From the NCBI GenBank assembly GCA_010645155.1, contig JAAGOF010000185.1, positions 1,238,813-1,302,812 of the forward strand: a stretch of 64,000 nt of DNA, given 5' to 3'. Below the pieces are notes generated by a model. That model searched no databases. It was not told the origin of the DNA and worked only from the letters and a program-made list of their open reading frames with translations. Source of the DNA: Tigriopus japonicus. Lineage: Eukaryota; Arthropoda; Copepoda; Harpacticoida; Harpacticidae. The position numbers and the translations under genes are program-made. Shown here one piece after another: positions 14,201-31,737 of this stretch. The number at the start of each line of letters is the position of its first letter. Positions within the stretch are counted from its first letter, which is position 1.

Positions 14201-16444
14201 GGCAGGGCTTCTTCCGTGCAACATCTTGGTCCTACCCCGACAAATGGAAATGCCATGAATGATCTGCCAAGATCTGTTAAGAATTTTCAGAATGGACCCA
14301 TGAGTCAAGAAGACCAGGGCTTTTATCAAAATGTGGGACCAAATGGGCAACCCATATTCAATGCCACGAGCACATCCGTCCGAGCTCCCATGGGAGGTAC
14401 GATGCCTCCTGGAGGTCTGAGATATCATTCGCAATCATCATTGAACAAGATGCCCGCTCCAAACTCGCCTAGAGATAGTGGAGATGTGTATCATGCCTCT
14501 CCAAGGTTGATTGGCACTCCTGGCGATCCGAATCACACTCATTCCTTCCAAAAGCAGCCAATAGGTCCGGAGAAGCCTCTAAGGCAGTACGCTTACAATG
14601 AAGACCCCTCTCCCCCTCTTCATCATCAACATCACCGCCATCACCACCATCACAATCGCTCGACCTCTGAGCTGATCCGCGAAGAACATAGCAACGGTAG
14701 TCAGAAAGAACAACATCTTCAACAACAACAACCACAACAGCAACAAAGACGGGAATCTCAACCCAATCGAGTGAGATTCCAAGAGCCTGAAGAAACTCCC
14801 AAACCCCCCATGAAGGTAGTTATTGATTTGATTGGAAACATGGAAATCATCTTGCCTTGGCAGTGTTAAAATTATCATCTAGTAGCTCCGAAAGATGTGA
14901 CGGATATGATCTGGTTGGAAATTGTTAAAATGGCTTCCATACTCAAGGAAAGCAATCTTCTTAGCACGATACCTGCATGAACTTAGCCACTTCACTTAAG
15001 GGATTTATTTTCCTTCGTCTTTTCATCCATGCTTTCAGCATGATCTTTAAAACGAGAATTGGGTTGCGTTTGTTCCCTTAGTCTGTCTATTCACTTTCTC
15101 TGCACAAGGTTTTCATCTTTCTCATCACACAGGAATCTACTATGGGTGGCGATCATAAATCCGATATGACTGATTACCTCGAACACTTGCACATTTCCTC
15201 CGTCGAAAAGGAATTTCGCAAGCGAATGGCCGAGTATAATGATGGAAATGAATCTGCAGATTCTGTAAGTGCACCACCCTCACACCACTCAGTTGATGTC
15301 AAAGAGCGCATTAGCCTGGTAGTCTTGAAATCAACCTTTCATATTCCGTGTCTGTTGTTTAGGATAATGATGAACGGCTCCTTCCTCAATATCGCCAAGG
15401 CCGGGATAAAAAGTTGCAAGAAAATTTGGAGAAAAAACGACAAGAATTGAATCGAACTCGAGAAGCCGAGGAGAAGCTCTTATTGGACGCTGAGAAACGC
15501 CGTCAGTTGAGTAGTTCTGGGAGTGGCGAGACGCCCCCACCCCCTCCAAGTGTCCCACCTCCAGATGACACGATTGGCCACTCCCAGTCATCCGTTCCTA
15601 TTCATGCACCGGGAACCGAGAGACTTGACATGCTGGTTGGTGGCGTTCTCAGGGCCAACCAAAATGGGTCGATCTCTTCCAAACCCGAAGGCTTCTCCTC
15701 GTCATCGTCTTCGTCCACAACGGCTATCACTACCGTAACCACCAAGAAGGTATCGTTTTCAACGGCTGAAACGTTTGAGGAGGGCAGTGATGAGAGCAAA
15801 ACGAATGGAATGGAGGATCAAATCAGCGATAATCCATCACATCGACACAAAGATCCGCAAGTAAAACGAGTTAAGATTTGTTCTGTCAGTTTCAACGGTT
15901 TTTTTTACGGTGACTTGATTTTTATCTTTAGTCATTCATTCAAGAGGCTGAAACCATGTTGAACCAGTCTTCCATATCTCTGGAACGCTTTGATGCGAAT
16001 AAGAGCACGGGTCATACGCCAAGTGTGATAGGAGCTCAGGAAGTGTACAGGTGAGATTCAACTTACGTTCTCCTACTTTAAAGGCAGTAAGTCCCAAGAT
16101 TTTACTTTTGCAGAGATCCTCGAGCCAAGTTATTGGAGAGCAAGGCGCAAGAGCAGAAGGCCACAGAGAAAAGTCGAGATGGAGCCAAGTTGAGTTTTCA
16201 GGAGAAAATGCGCCTCTTTGCCGTTGAAGCGGGCGAGTCCACGCCCAGAGATAAAGCTAAAATCTCACGGGCTCAAAGAGAAATTGAGCATGAAAAGCGT
16301 GAAGACGCCTCCTCACATCTCCAATTTCAACATCAACAACAATTCCCACAACAACATCAACAGCAGCAATATTATCATGACCAGTCTGAGTTGCAAGGAT
16401 ACAATCAAGCCTACGCCGATTACGATTCCGAATCTAATGCTTGA
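5284..16444 (+). CDS. cno: Afadin / Canoe, junctional actin-binding scaffold
   Basis: Ten coding exons: 5284-5610, 7811-7849, 8027-8471, 10732-11121, 11599-12005, 12089-14815, 15133-15264, 15363-15860, 15932-16050 and 16114-16444. Phases agree throughout, giving about 1804 aa (human afadin is about 1820). Afadin links nectin and cadherin junctions to F-actin and is a Rap1/Ras effector. Domains in order: Ras-association 1 (about 110-215, with KCIRVSSTATTKAIIETL), a basic coiled segment, Ras-association 2 (about 314-398), FHA (about 455-560), dilute/DIL (about 670-980), PDZ (about 1055-1140, carboxylate loop NGMGLSIV), then a Pro/Gln/His-rich and charged helical tail that would bind actin. The N-terminus is Gly/Met-rich before MHDYETLCQII. 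The start is the first of three tandem ATGs. Intron 3 hosts an antisense fucosyltransferase-like gene. An alternative end would be read-through of the exon-6 donor to a stop at 14869. Confidence 0.95.
5611..7810 (+). other. canoe intron 1
   Basis: A 2.2 kb intron with donor GTAAGA at 5611 and a pyrimidine-rich acceptor ending at 7810. I see no conserved nested gene. The open frames (for example 6175-6408 and 6873-7139) do not resemble known proteins. The long first intron may carry regulatory elements, which I cannot identify. Confidence 0.5.
8504..10009 (-). CDS. Alpha-1,3-fucosyltransferase-like (GT10), nested in canoe intron 3
   Basis: A single uninterrupted frame of 501 aa antisense to canoe, lying wholly inside its third intron (8472-10731). 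It looks like a Golgi type II membrane glycosyltransferase that would transfer fucose from GDP-fucose to N-acetylglucosamine. A short cytosolic N-terminus is followed by a hydrophobic anchor at about residues 14-38 and a long Ser/Thr-rich stem with N-glycosylation sequons. The C-terminal third carries GT10 signatures: YVTVDTYGKCG, FILVFEKHLCQHYQSELLW, then ITFSGVDHFHTLPKFSFID, a QRYQNWR segment and a CQLCRHL cysteine motif. The normally conserved Tyr-x-Thr-Glu-Lys core reads Tyr-Gln-Ser-Glu-Leu. The extreme C-terminus is a run of arginines and lysines. I took the ATG at 10009 because the longer frame starts at TTG. Family membership is fairly sure; activity is uncertain. Confidence 0.75.
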   Translation of the reverse strand: MSDNGASISNASRTYYVSCCFMTAGLLCSFALISIVGMCTWPRNSMEQSPISSEYNVNSSHIIVITSTGESTDTRGIYRISQIIERTRTLEHLGFCPYLKLCHFSTGVSFQSSASVILFLDQRSSFSSAVSTSSNLSWGFDQSSTNTSEQRQRSSTFWTTKSSTTTTSDQRGKLLHPGSSSTPLRGLLVLEPFYDSPPESANNEEHSKSFLGGPYNFTISYNPIATINLNEVIRLANTDNPTKGNSSILLRSTSTTPSLSHEEKAQHKEKQSATNEGSTNNGNNRDHLSVIDIERQKLKRKVSVVTILDTCHTPSNREGYIQELSQYVTVDTYGKCGRPCPSSTREECLVHLERLNQYMFILVFEKHLCQHYQSELLWQVLELTSLIPITFSGVDHFHTLPKFSFIDALSQPPRALAQHIKFLEVHPEHLQRYQNWRQKILLAHVDWQCQLCRHLISGTLESISEVSAPLPPQARCTKWPQLQFKRRRRRRKRWTRWKRTS

Positions 16445-16573
16445 GCCCGCACCTCCTCCTTGACCACACGTGATGAACTTATATATCTCACACGCCGGCT
16501 ATTTGTAATACTTCCAACACACCTTTATAGTTACTATTCCTTACAGAAATAATAGAACACTACTCAATGCCCG

Positions 16574-16579
16574 AATAAA
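16574..16579 (+). promoter_or_regulatory. poly(A) signal AATAAA, canoe
   Basis: Canonical AATAAA 130 bases after the canoe stop, just before the end of the convergent NDUFB3 gene. The two transcripts therefore end tail to tail within about 300 bases. Confidence 0.55.
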
Positions 16580-16737
16580 ATGGATGTCAAGCGATTCCAC
16601 ATAGGTTATTCATTTCGAGCATAGTATTTAAAGACACGGCTACAGATCCACCAACATATCAGAATACTCTTTGACCTAGCTTCCAATAAGGTTCGGATCG
16701 GGTGTGAAATGGGCGAACACGACGGCTCGATGACTTA

Positions 16738-18537
16738 TCAATGGTGAGAGTCTTCGGCCGTCATGTAAGATAAAGCGGCGAACGCGCCACCCACGGCCAC
16801 TCCGGGGATGAAGCCTCTAAACAAAACTCGTAAAGCCTTCATCACACCCCGCGGTCCTAGGCGATGGTCATAGCGCCACACTTCGTTGCGGATCCAAGGG
16901 TCCTTCAAGCCCTTGGCGGCCAACTGGCTTTGAAGTTTCTGCAATTCCGGCTGAAAGAAATTAAGAAGAAAAATTAACGTCGGATTGAATCACTCTGGTA
17001 TCTTTTTTTTTTACGGATTTTTAACCGAAACACAGAATCGGTTTTTCCATTCCATGTAAATGTCAGGAGAAGAAAAAACCCGAGTGGGGAAAAGTCATGC
17101 CTGATAAAAGCATTGGTCTGTAAGGCAGTTAGAATTAGCTGCCCGATAAAGTCCTTGAACATAGGGCTGGTCAGGGATAGTAGATAAAAGTCGTCTAAAT
17201 GAGACTTAAAACTTAACAATGAGTCGTCTAATGGATAGATTCGTCGCAAAGATGAAGGAAGCAAGTTACATAGAGAAGGAGCGTGATATAATACAAAGTT
17301 AGATTTCATTGTCTTGATCAATTTCCTGTCTCCTGGTCTTGACTTGGCTCAAACTTCGCATGTGATCCCACTCCGGTCATTGTGGTTGAAAACAATGCCT
17401 GCATTGGGACAAAGGCCATGAATACATTTAAAAACATAGATTATTAGATACCTCTCGTACCTACGTTGTAAACTGTAAAGTCGCAGGGCTTTTAGCTTAT
17501 CCCAATAAGATAGGGTTTCCATACCACAAATTTTACGGGTAAAACTACGTCGGACTTTTTCAATCTTTTGAAGACCACCCGAGCTAACTGGCGCCTAAAT
17601 TGGAGAAGCATACTCCAGATGCGGCTGCACAATGGATTTATATAATGTTATAAATATCGAGTAATCTGTAGAGCGCACCTACTCTTCTCTGTACTTGGCG
17701 AACCAAAATCGAATACATTCTGCGGCAATAAAAGTCTTTCTAGTGATTCAATTCATTAAGCCAGTTTTTCTCAATAGCTATTTAAATAAGAATGAACCTT
17801 GGGTGAACGCGTTGTGGTATATACAGTATTTTGGACAACACTTTTGCTTTCAGTGTCCTTTGCCTAGCAACTAGTACTACTACGTAGTAGTAATCCCATC
17901 ATTGATCAGAAATTTGCCGTTTCACAGAATTTTACTCAATCACCGACAAGTGTCTGATGATGGGATCATAGAAAATGAAATGGCACATTTTTGGCAGACC
18001 TCGTGGGGATTTTCAGGCTTTTGTCTTTGGTCATCCGCATCAATCCACTTTCTACTCGTAAAGCTCTTCACTAGGTGATATCAGATGATCAAAGAGGCAA
18101 ATTTTGATCAAGAATGGGTTAAGGCAAAAGACAGTCTTAAGCAAAAGTGTAGTTCAAGAATGACATCCCAGCACATTTCCGTAGTCTTGTTTCTGAGTGA
18201 TATTCCTGATCGATTGACTTTGTTTTGGATAGCCAACCCCACAAACACGCACAAGTAATGTCTGAAAAACAAAGGGCATAAAGCAACCGACACGGCCTTT
18301 TAAGGTCACATGACACGCCAAAACTGCCTCTGTATGCACTTTTTTTTAAACTATCCTCACCAAAAACCCAGAATGGGCTGACGTCGTCTCAATGGACAGA
18401 AATGTTAGATTTTTGGTCAATGATCCGCCACTCCTCGGCCATTTTGTTGTTCTGACTTGACCCGTACTTACCGTGTGGTCTCCCACCACGTAGGATTTCC
18501 AGTCTGGAACTTTGATGTGCGGAACACCACCTCCCAT
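16738..18537 (-). CDS. NDUFB3: NADH dehydrogenase 1 beta subcomplex subunit 3 (B12 subunit, complex I)
   Basis: Two coding exons on the minus strand, 18472-18537 and 16738-16950, joined across a 1.5 kb GT-AG intron in phase 0, giving 92 aa (human 98). NDUFB3 is an accessory single-pass subunit of the membrane arm of mitochondrial complex I. The N-terminus MGGGVPHIKVPDWKSY matches the family's P-[DE]-[YW]-[RK] start. The second exon has the diagnostic LAAKGLKDPWIRNEVWRY block, followed by a hydrophobic segment (FIPGVAVGGAFAALSYM) and the usual two-histidine C-terminus. The intron contains a decayed retrotransposon fragment on the same strand. It converges with canoe. Confidence 0.93.
16974..17683 (-). 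mobile_element. Non-LTR retrotransposon reverse transcriptase, degenerate 3' fragment
   Basis: Read on the minus strand, one frame from about 17683 to 16974 encodes the C-terminal part of a LINE reverse transcriptase: LYKSIVQPHLEYASPI, GLQKIEKVRRSFTRKICGM, LSYWDKLKALRLYSLQRRY, IVFNHNDRSGITC and NLLPSSLRRIYPL. A TAG replaces the Trp expected after ASPI, and a TGA follows the ITCEV stretch. The copy is therefore dead and 5'-truncated. It sits inside the NDUFB3 intron in the sense direction. The superfamily (CR1/Jockey-like) is inferred from the end-of-ORF2 motifs. Confidence 0.8.
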
Positions 18538-19386
18538 GGTTCCGCGTTCGGGACAAACAGATGGAAACGAAATGGGATTCAAGTGACCCGTTCGATGAGT
18601 GACTCCGATCAGAGTTTTATGTATGTTGTTAAGATGAAGTCCACCAGACACGCACACACACACGCACTCGCTCCATTGAGCGGAGAAACGTCAGCTGAAC
18701 TCAAGAAACAGCGAAAGCGGGAGGGTGACGCTCCTCGTCAAAATAGCCCATTGAGTCTACCTCTGAATGACTGATGATGGATCATGCATGGAGAAAATAG
18801 AAATGGTTTACTGAGAAATGGTAGGGGCGTTTTCATGGGGAAGATTCTATTTTAAAAATAGATAAGGTAAGCGCAATGTTGAAACGATGGTGTAAGATGA
18901 ATCGCCTGGGACTTCAAAGTTTTTTCCGATGCCCGGGTGCGAAAGATGAATTTGTTGTAAATACATTCCTGGGCTTTTTTGAAAGGCGGGGAGGGGATCA
19001 TTCATGGTCAAAATATAATAGGAACAATACCCTTTCCGTACAAAATATCCCGATGTTGTAAGATGGCCATATGAAGAACTGTCACCCTTAACTTTTGAAG
19101 TGACTAACATTGCGAGGGTTTTGAGTTAATTTTTCAAATATACTTTACAGTTCGTAAGAGTTACATCTAAATCCTCGAATGAAAAGCAATTTGATATTGA
19201 GATATGTTTTTATTCTTCCCTTTCATTTGGACCGTGCTTGATACAGACCAGATGTTAATGACTCTTTTCCTTTGGCCATTTTGAGATTCGCTGACATTTC
19301 CGTCACCCTCTTCGAGACATTTCATTGTCCAAAAGAAAACAACAACATTTACACGTTGTGGATTTTGTATTCCGAGGGGTTTCAAC
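18538..19386. other. intergenic region between NDUFB3 and UTP14 (divergent promoters)
   Basis: A divergent arrangement: NDUFB3 reads left and UTP14 reads right from this 850-base interval. Both promoters must lie here. I see no clear core-promoter motif and no additional exon. Confidence 0.4.
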
Positions 19387-21847
19387 ATGGGCAAAAGGAG
19401 TCAAAAGAAAGGCTCTTCTAAGACCAAGGAGTCTGTTCCGTTAGATCATGATGAACTGGGCGGAGACTACGATGGGTTCATCACCGATATGGCCGCTTTG
19501 GAAGGCGCTCCTCGGTAATTCATTATCTTGGAAAAGTTTATTGCGATGTCATATATCACGATTCTTGTCACACAATTAAATTGTAGGGTAGGGTAAAAGT
19601 GGCTCCCCGCAATGTTCACATTGGCATAGGTCGGTTGTCGAGATATGAAATGTTTTGTTAGAGCATGATATATATTACACCATTTTTGTGTAAGTTATAA
19701 TGCCATCAAACCAATCAATTCAGTGATTCGAAACTCTACGTTGATATGTTGCAGATTTTTACACACGGAAGATGTGGAAGGCTCCCATGATTTGGTCACG
19801 CCCTCGGCTACATTGGGAAAAAATGCAAAGCTCTCTCTGGAAGCTATGTTGGCTTCCGTGGCCCCTGAAAAAGGCCGAGAGGCGACCAAGGCCAAAGCCA
19901 AAGCCCAGGAAAAAGAATGGAAGCTCAGTCAACCTTTAAGCGACCCTGCGGCCAAAATGGTGGCTAGAAAAGCGCTCTATGAACGCGCCAAAGCCGATGT
20001 GGGTCAATGGAACGCCTTGGTACATTCGCGACGTGCCGCTGAAACGCTCTCTTTCCCCATTCAATCCGAATCCGTCAATCGATTGGAAACGCAAAGTGAG
20101 GCGGCGAAGCATTTTAAGGTAAGGCTCAAAGAGATTGGAGTGCCATGGATCCGTAAATAACTATTTTCATCGACACAGGCTCAAACTCCGCTGGAACGTG
20201 AAGTTGCCGCCCTCTTGCACGGTTCCGCCTCCACCGTAAAATGCGGCAGTGAGCTGAGCCAACGAGAAGAGTCGATTTTGAGTAGTTTGTCGTACCATGA
20301 GGCCCTCGAAAAGCGCAAAGAGTTGGCTCGACTGCGAGCTTTGCAAAGCTATCAAGAGGCGAAGATGAAACGTCAGCGCAAGATCAAGAGTCGAAGTTAC
20401 CGAAAAGTGGTGAGGAAGCAAAAGGCCAAAGAAAAGCTCCAGGAAATGGCCGAGCTGCAGAAAACCAATCCAGAATTGGCCCAAGAAAGACTCGAAGAAA
20501 TGGATCGAGGCCGCATCGCGGAGCGCGCCTCTTTGAAGCATCGCAACTCTTCCAAATACCTGAAGATGCAAGCCAAGAGAGCGAAGTACTCAAAAGAAGT
20601 AAGTCAAAATCACGATTCAAGTAAGTTTTCGTGCGAATTAACAATTTAAATCGTGTAAAAGAGTGTTGCACGGCCGTAGAAGTACAGTTAATATTGATTC
20701 CTTCATTTTAGAGTCAAGTCAATCTCCAAGAGCAATTAGACCTTCATCGAAGTCTTATGGCCAAGCCTGAAAACGATCAAGAAGAACAGACGCAAGAGAA
20801 CTCCTCCGATTCTGATAATGAGATTGACCTCGACGATTTGCTATTGGCCAAGCATCAGGAAGCTTCCGCGGTCAATAAGGATGTTCTCAAGGAAACAATC
20901 ATGGCCAGTCAAAAAGCCGCCCGTTCACCGGACAAAAAGAAGCAAAGCTCCAAAGAGTTGCAGCAAGCCATTCTCAAGAAAAAAGCTCAAGAGCAATTGC
21001 ATTTGGCCTCCAACATCGACGATTTGTTTCAAGTGGCCGACCATATCATCGATGACAAGATTCGTGATAGATGTAAACCAAGTTCTAAGAACAAAGGGGA
21101 CAACCTCGAGGAACCTGCGTCCGATGCTGATGAAGTTAATGAAGATGTAGATAGTCGAGCTCTACCTATGCCTGTCCATGAGACCCAGACGAATGCCGAG
21201 CAGAAGAAACAACCCGCACCTATTTTGGATCCAGATCGTTTTGTGGCTACCGCTGATGTGTCCGTGCCTGTTTTGATGGACAGTGATCACGAAGAAGACG
21301 GCGAAAATGGATTAGCTGAGCAACAAAAGGCCGATATCATTGAAGCCTTCGCTGATGACCAAGTTGATATTGACTTCAGGTAAGTCTTGGGCTGGGGGAA
21401 AAATCAAATTGTCCGTTTAAAACTTTCTTATTGTTATTTTGTAGCGCTGAAAAGAAGGCCGCCATTCTGGCTTCCAAACCCAAGGACATTGACCTCACTT
21501 TGCCCGGTTGGGGCAGTTGGGGAGGGGAAGGGTTGAGTGTCTCAAAGCGGAAACGGAAGCGTTTCATCGTCAAAGCACCACCCGCACCCAAACGTCGAGA
21601 TGAGAACAAAGGCCATTTGATCCTGAATGATCACAAGAACGAGTCTTTGCGTGGCCATCAGGTCAACCAAATTCCTTTTCCTTTCAACTCGGTGGCCAGT
21701 TTTGAGGCCAGTATTCGGGCCCCTGTGGGCGAGACCTTCGTGCCTCGAGTGGCCTTCAAGCGACTTGTCAAACCTAGAGTGAACACCAAGGCCGGCCATG
21801 TGATTGAGCCCATTCAGAAAGAGTCGCTCTTGAAACGACAGAAATGA
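19387..21847 (+). CDS. UTP14: U3 snoRNA-associated protein UTP14 (small-subunit processome)
   Basis: Five coding exons: 19387-19514, 19755-20118, 20179-20598, 20712-21379 and 21445-21847. Junctions are GT-AG and phases agree, giving about 660 aa (human UTP14A is 771). UTP14 is a nucleolar SSU-processome component needed for 18S rRNA maturation and activation of the helicase DHR1. Visible hallmarks: a lysine-rich start (MGKRSQKKG), the central RQRKIKSRSYRKVVRK box, the RASLKHRNSSKYLKM block, a long acidic Lys/Glu-rich linker, and the conserved C-terminal DLTLPGWGSWGG motif followed by NQIPFPFNSVASFEASIRAP and a PVGETFVP segment. A poly(A) signal lies 64 bases after the stop. Confidence 0.94.
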
Positions 21848-21910
21848 GCGGGTCACTTTTCATTGTTTTTGAATTGAACTCGTGCAATTGGAATCATATG
21901 TTGTTCGCTA

Positions 21911-21916
21911 AATAAA
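21911..21916 (+). promoter_or_regulatory. poly(A) signal AATAAA, UTP14
   Basis: Canonical AATAAA 64 bases beyond the UTP14 stop codon. Confidence 0.65.
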
Positions 21917-24900
21917 CCTACTATACTACTATGCTAATCACCGAGTTATCATTAAGGCCCGGAACTGTATCTTTTTGAATAAAAACATTGTAAAAATATT
22001 CTCCATTTTGCCTCGATTTTATAAGCATTTTGGCTGTTTCGAGGAAAAATTATATATTTTCTTGATTTTTTAGGCAGGAAAAAAAGATTTTTCCATTTTG
22101 CCTCCTTTAGCAAATATTTTTCCTGTCCCTTGTCATCTTCAAATGTCGGTATGAAACATGCAGGATTCCTGACGCTGGTAACCTATTTTTAGTCCTTGCA
22201 AAATGCGCCGAGGAGTAGATAATTATAATTTTAGATTTACAAGAGACACAAATCACAATGCATTTCTGGGCAAAAAGATCCTAATGCGCATGACCATCAA
22301 AAATCAGATTACACGAGATGTTGAAGGAAACTTCTTTTCTTTATTGTTTGCCGAGTGTTATGAATAAAAAATCTAAGTAAAAATTAAGTGGCCAACGGTT
22401 TCATTTGAGCATTGGAAATCATCACGTAAAATAATCTCATTTGAGTACTCCACGACCAATTCTATCCAGGTAGAAAATTAATTCAAACCGCGGAAAGTTA
22501 CACTAAATAAAAATTCAAGCCGTCGAACTTTGAAAAAAGGCTAAATCAAATGGGTATCCAAATTTCGGTAACCGAAAGGACTAAGGAGGCTTGCGGGGTC
22601 GGGAGAAGGGAGCTCACTTGTTTTGCCCAATGTTGTCTCAAACCAATTTTACCAAAAACTATCTAAAACCAAACTAACATAGATAAAAATGGACTAAATC
22701 AGCCGGACAATCGAATCCTCCTAACTTCACGGCCTGATTCGGCTACCCTGACGAAGCCACTAACCGGTCGGTCGTGGACTGGGCGACTGTGCTCCCGCCC
22801 CACGCTCCATCCTCGAACCCAGCCCGCTCCTAACGTCAGGTGAACGGCGAACAGATCCATAGCAATCAACAGGCACACTGGTCCCGTCAAGAAAGTCGGG
22901 CAAAGGGGACGACCCACAGATCATGACGACGAACGGACCCTGGCGAACGAGCAGCAGGTTCACGATGGCCCCAGCGAATTCTACCTGCCAAGCCAGTCTC
23001 AGCCCCTCAGAATAATCAGCCGACAGGTGAGTCCCTGCCGATTCAGCCGGTCAAACCTAAGACGAAACAGCCTGATCCACGATGATGTACCTGGTGGTGG
23101 CTTTGGCCACAAACGGGGCGCGACGACAACATCGGCGGGGCAGGCGTGACTCGCAGTCTGAAGGCGGCGACAGCCACGAGATGAACGAAAAAGATGGACC
23201 GAACGCGGAGATAGCGGAGCAGCCAGGGGGTCAGCAGCGGATCACGGTGCCTCTAGAGACACACGGATGAGAAACGCATGCACACACACACACACGAACA
23301 TACACAGAGAAAGAGAGAAAGAGAGAGAAAGATTGAACATCCCGAAGAAGCAGAAGACCAAAAAAAAAAGACTTTGGCCTGGACAAATCGTCGATCGATC
23401 GATTCAGATATTTCTGGGGTGATTGTTGGTGTGCAGGAGTTGAGCTCGAGTTCCAGACCCGTGAGACCTTCCGCTCGAGCGGTGATTCCAGCGAGTGACG
23501 CCCAGTGGAACGCCCATTGTGAAAAGAGGCGATCGAATCACCGTCGTCAGTGCCGCGAGGTCTTTGGAAACGCCTCCAGCCTGCGTGGATGACATCCAGA
23601 GCCGCTCCGTGATGGCGGGCACGTGTTCTTGCCCTTGTTCATGAAAGCGCCATTGCGCATCAAGGCCCAACAGTGACTGTAACCGTGGATGCGGCCAATA
23701 TCCCGACACTCGTCGGTATATCGCGCCATTTCGGCGACCTTTTCAACCATCACGGGTATGATTGGAGACCTAGCTAGCTAGCTATCGAGGCAGGATTTCG
23801 AGGGCCAAGTTAACTTAGCTCGTCGGGGGGAACGAGTATGGACCTAAGGGCCCTGGAACGGGGAATGAGGGATCCCGGGGTGAGATTGGGTTGAAAAAGC
23901 AACATAGTACGTGTCGACCGGATGCATTCAATACATTTTTGAGATAACCGAGGAGCCAGTAGCGTAGTCGAGCTTCCCGGTATGCTGTCCATTCATTTTG
24001 GCCTGGCTTTCTTGGCCGTCAAGTCCGTTCAATGGGTCGGTCGATCGGTCGTCCACCCCCGAAATCCTAGTCAGACTCACACATATTTAAGAAGAGAGAG
24101 GGGGTGAACGAAAAGCTCGGAAATATCCTTGATCGACGGGGCTCACCGGCACATTGCACGCTGTACCGACGGGATCGAGCCGAATGTGTTTACCGCAATG
24201 AGGCCAATTCGCCCAAGGGGAGGAGGGTATCTTGGCGCGGGGATGATGGGTCGTCGAAATATAGTAGCACATATGACTACGGGACGGGACCTTGTAATTT
24301 CACACGTTGGCCACGAATAGCCTGTTTCGTCTTGATGATGGAAAGTAATCGCTCCAGGCGTTGCGCCCATGGGATGCATTCGAGAATGAACGGAGGTTAC
24401 TTTGATTGAGGCCAAACACGAAGAAAGTCGCGGCGTTTCTCGTCGCACTTTCCTATCTGGAACAGCCACACTCCATGATCGAGTCAAGTTTGAGAGGGGA
24501 AAAAGTCCCGGCATTATGCTTCATCTACTCAGGACCCGCACACATTCAGCCACAATGTCGTCGCCGCCAGAGGGGGGATATTACTTGAACGACCTATCCC
24601 CTCGGCATTGGGAATGACGGTCAATACACGTTGAGCGTGGTGGATTCTCTTGAGATGAAGCTATACTTCAGGAGAGCTGAAGAACGCGAGGCGAGGAAAA
24701 ATTTGGGCCTGGGAATACCCTAATGTTGTCATAGTTTGTGACTTCAAATCGTGGGTATCAGATTCGAGGGAAAACTAGAAGGCTACGAACGGGGCTGATC
24801 AAGTAGATTGAAAGCGGGAGGACCAGGTGGACAGGGATTTTCCCCATGCTTCGAGTCGACCGACGACGGCGGCGAGTCTGACAAGAGGGCAGCAGATTCA

Positions 24901-25068
24901 ATTCAAATATAATTCCGTGACGTTTCTTTCAGGTATGCGACCCTATTCCATCATCTTTCTCGGCGCCATGAAGTGTTCTCAGTGCTCGTGTCCTTCAGAA
25001 CATCATCATCGTGTTTGTGGTGATGGAGCGGGAACACCATCGCAATGAAGACTTTCCATGGTTAAGCC
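21917..25068. other. intergenic region and probable LATS 5' region
   Basis: The first about 750 bases are A/T-rich with nothing recognisable. From about 22690 to 24900 the DNA becomes GC-richer, with CA and GA simple repeats near 23278-23340. This is probably the promoter, 5' UTR and possibly non-coding first exons of LATS. A pyrimidine-ended CAG near 24933 could be an acceptor for a 5' UTR exon. No frame here resembles a known protein. Confidence 0.35.
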
Positions 25069-31175
<6,107 letters not shown>

Positions 31176-31480
31176 AGCCGAAGGCCTGATTTACATGTCG
31201 TGTTTAGGTGCCGCATTTGTGATACTCCCAATGTGATACTCCTCCTCTTAATCCTTTTCCTTAGCTCCACCAACCATCGTTATCGTCCATCATTATCGTC
31301 CATCGATATCAACTACAACTTTCAATACCGCTACCATTATGAAAACAATTACAATGAGTACTTTAATACATCTAGCACTATTTCCACTAATGTTAGTAAT
31401 ACCCCGCCCCAAAAGCAAATGAATTTGGCTTCAACCAAATGTCACTAATACTCTCTTTGTTCAAATATTTTCAAACTATG

Positions 31481-31486
31481 AATAAA
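31481..31486 (+). promoter_or_regulatory. poly(A) signal AATAAA, LATS
   Basis: Canonical AATAAA about 306 bases after the LATS stop. Confidence 0.55.
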
Positions 31487-31639
31487 TCATCGCTCCTTTG
31501 TGCCAAGCTCAAAAAACGTGTACATTATGTTCTTCTTTAACAGTCAATCTCCGCAATTACTTACGGTATCAATATACTTAAGTAAGTTTATTACAAAAAA
31601 AGAAGAAAATTTGGAACTTTTGAATTATTTTTACTTTTG

Positions 31640-31737
31640 GAATCCCATTCCTTTCAAGTGAAAAGAATCTCATTCTTTTCAATTGAAAGGGATTTCATTC
31701 CCTTCAAGTGAAAAAGATCTCATTCCGTTCACTTTTG
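31640..31737. repeat. about four imperfect tandem copies of a 25-26 base unit
   Basis: Units of the type ATCTCATTC-TTTCAAGTGAAAAG repeat roughly four times with substitutions between about 31640 and 31737. Each unit contains a TTCAA-TTGAA/TTCAAGTGAA near-palindrome. It lies just downstream of the LATS poly(A) signal. Confidence 0.6.
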
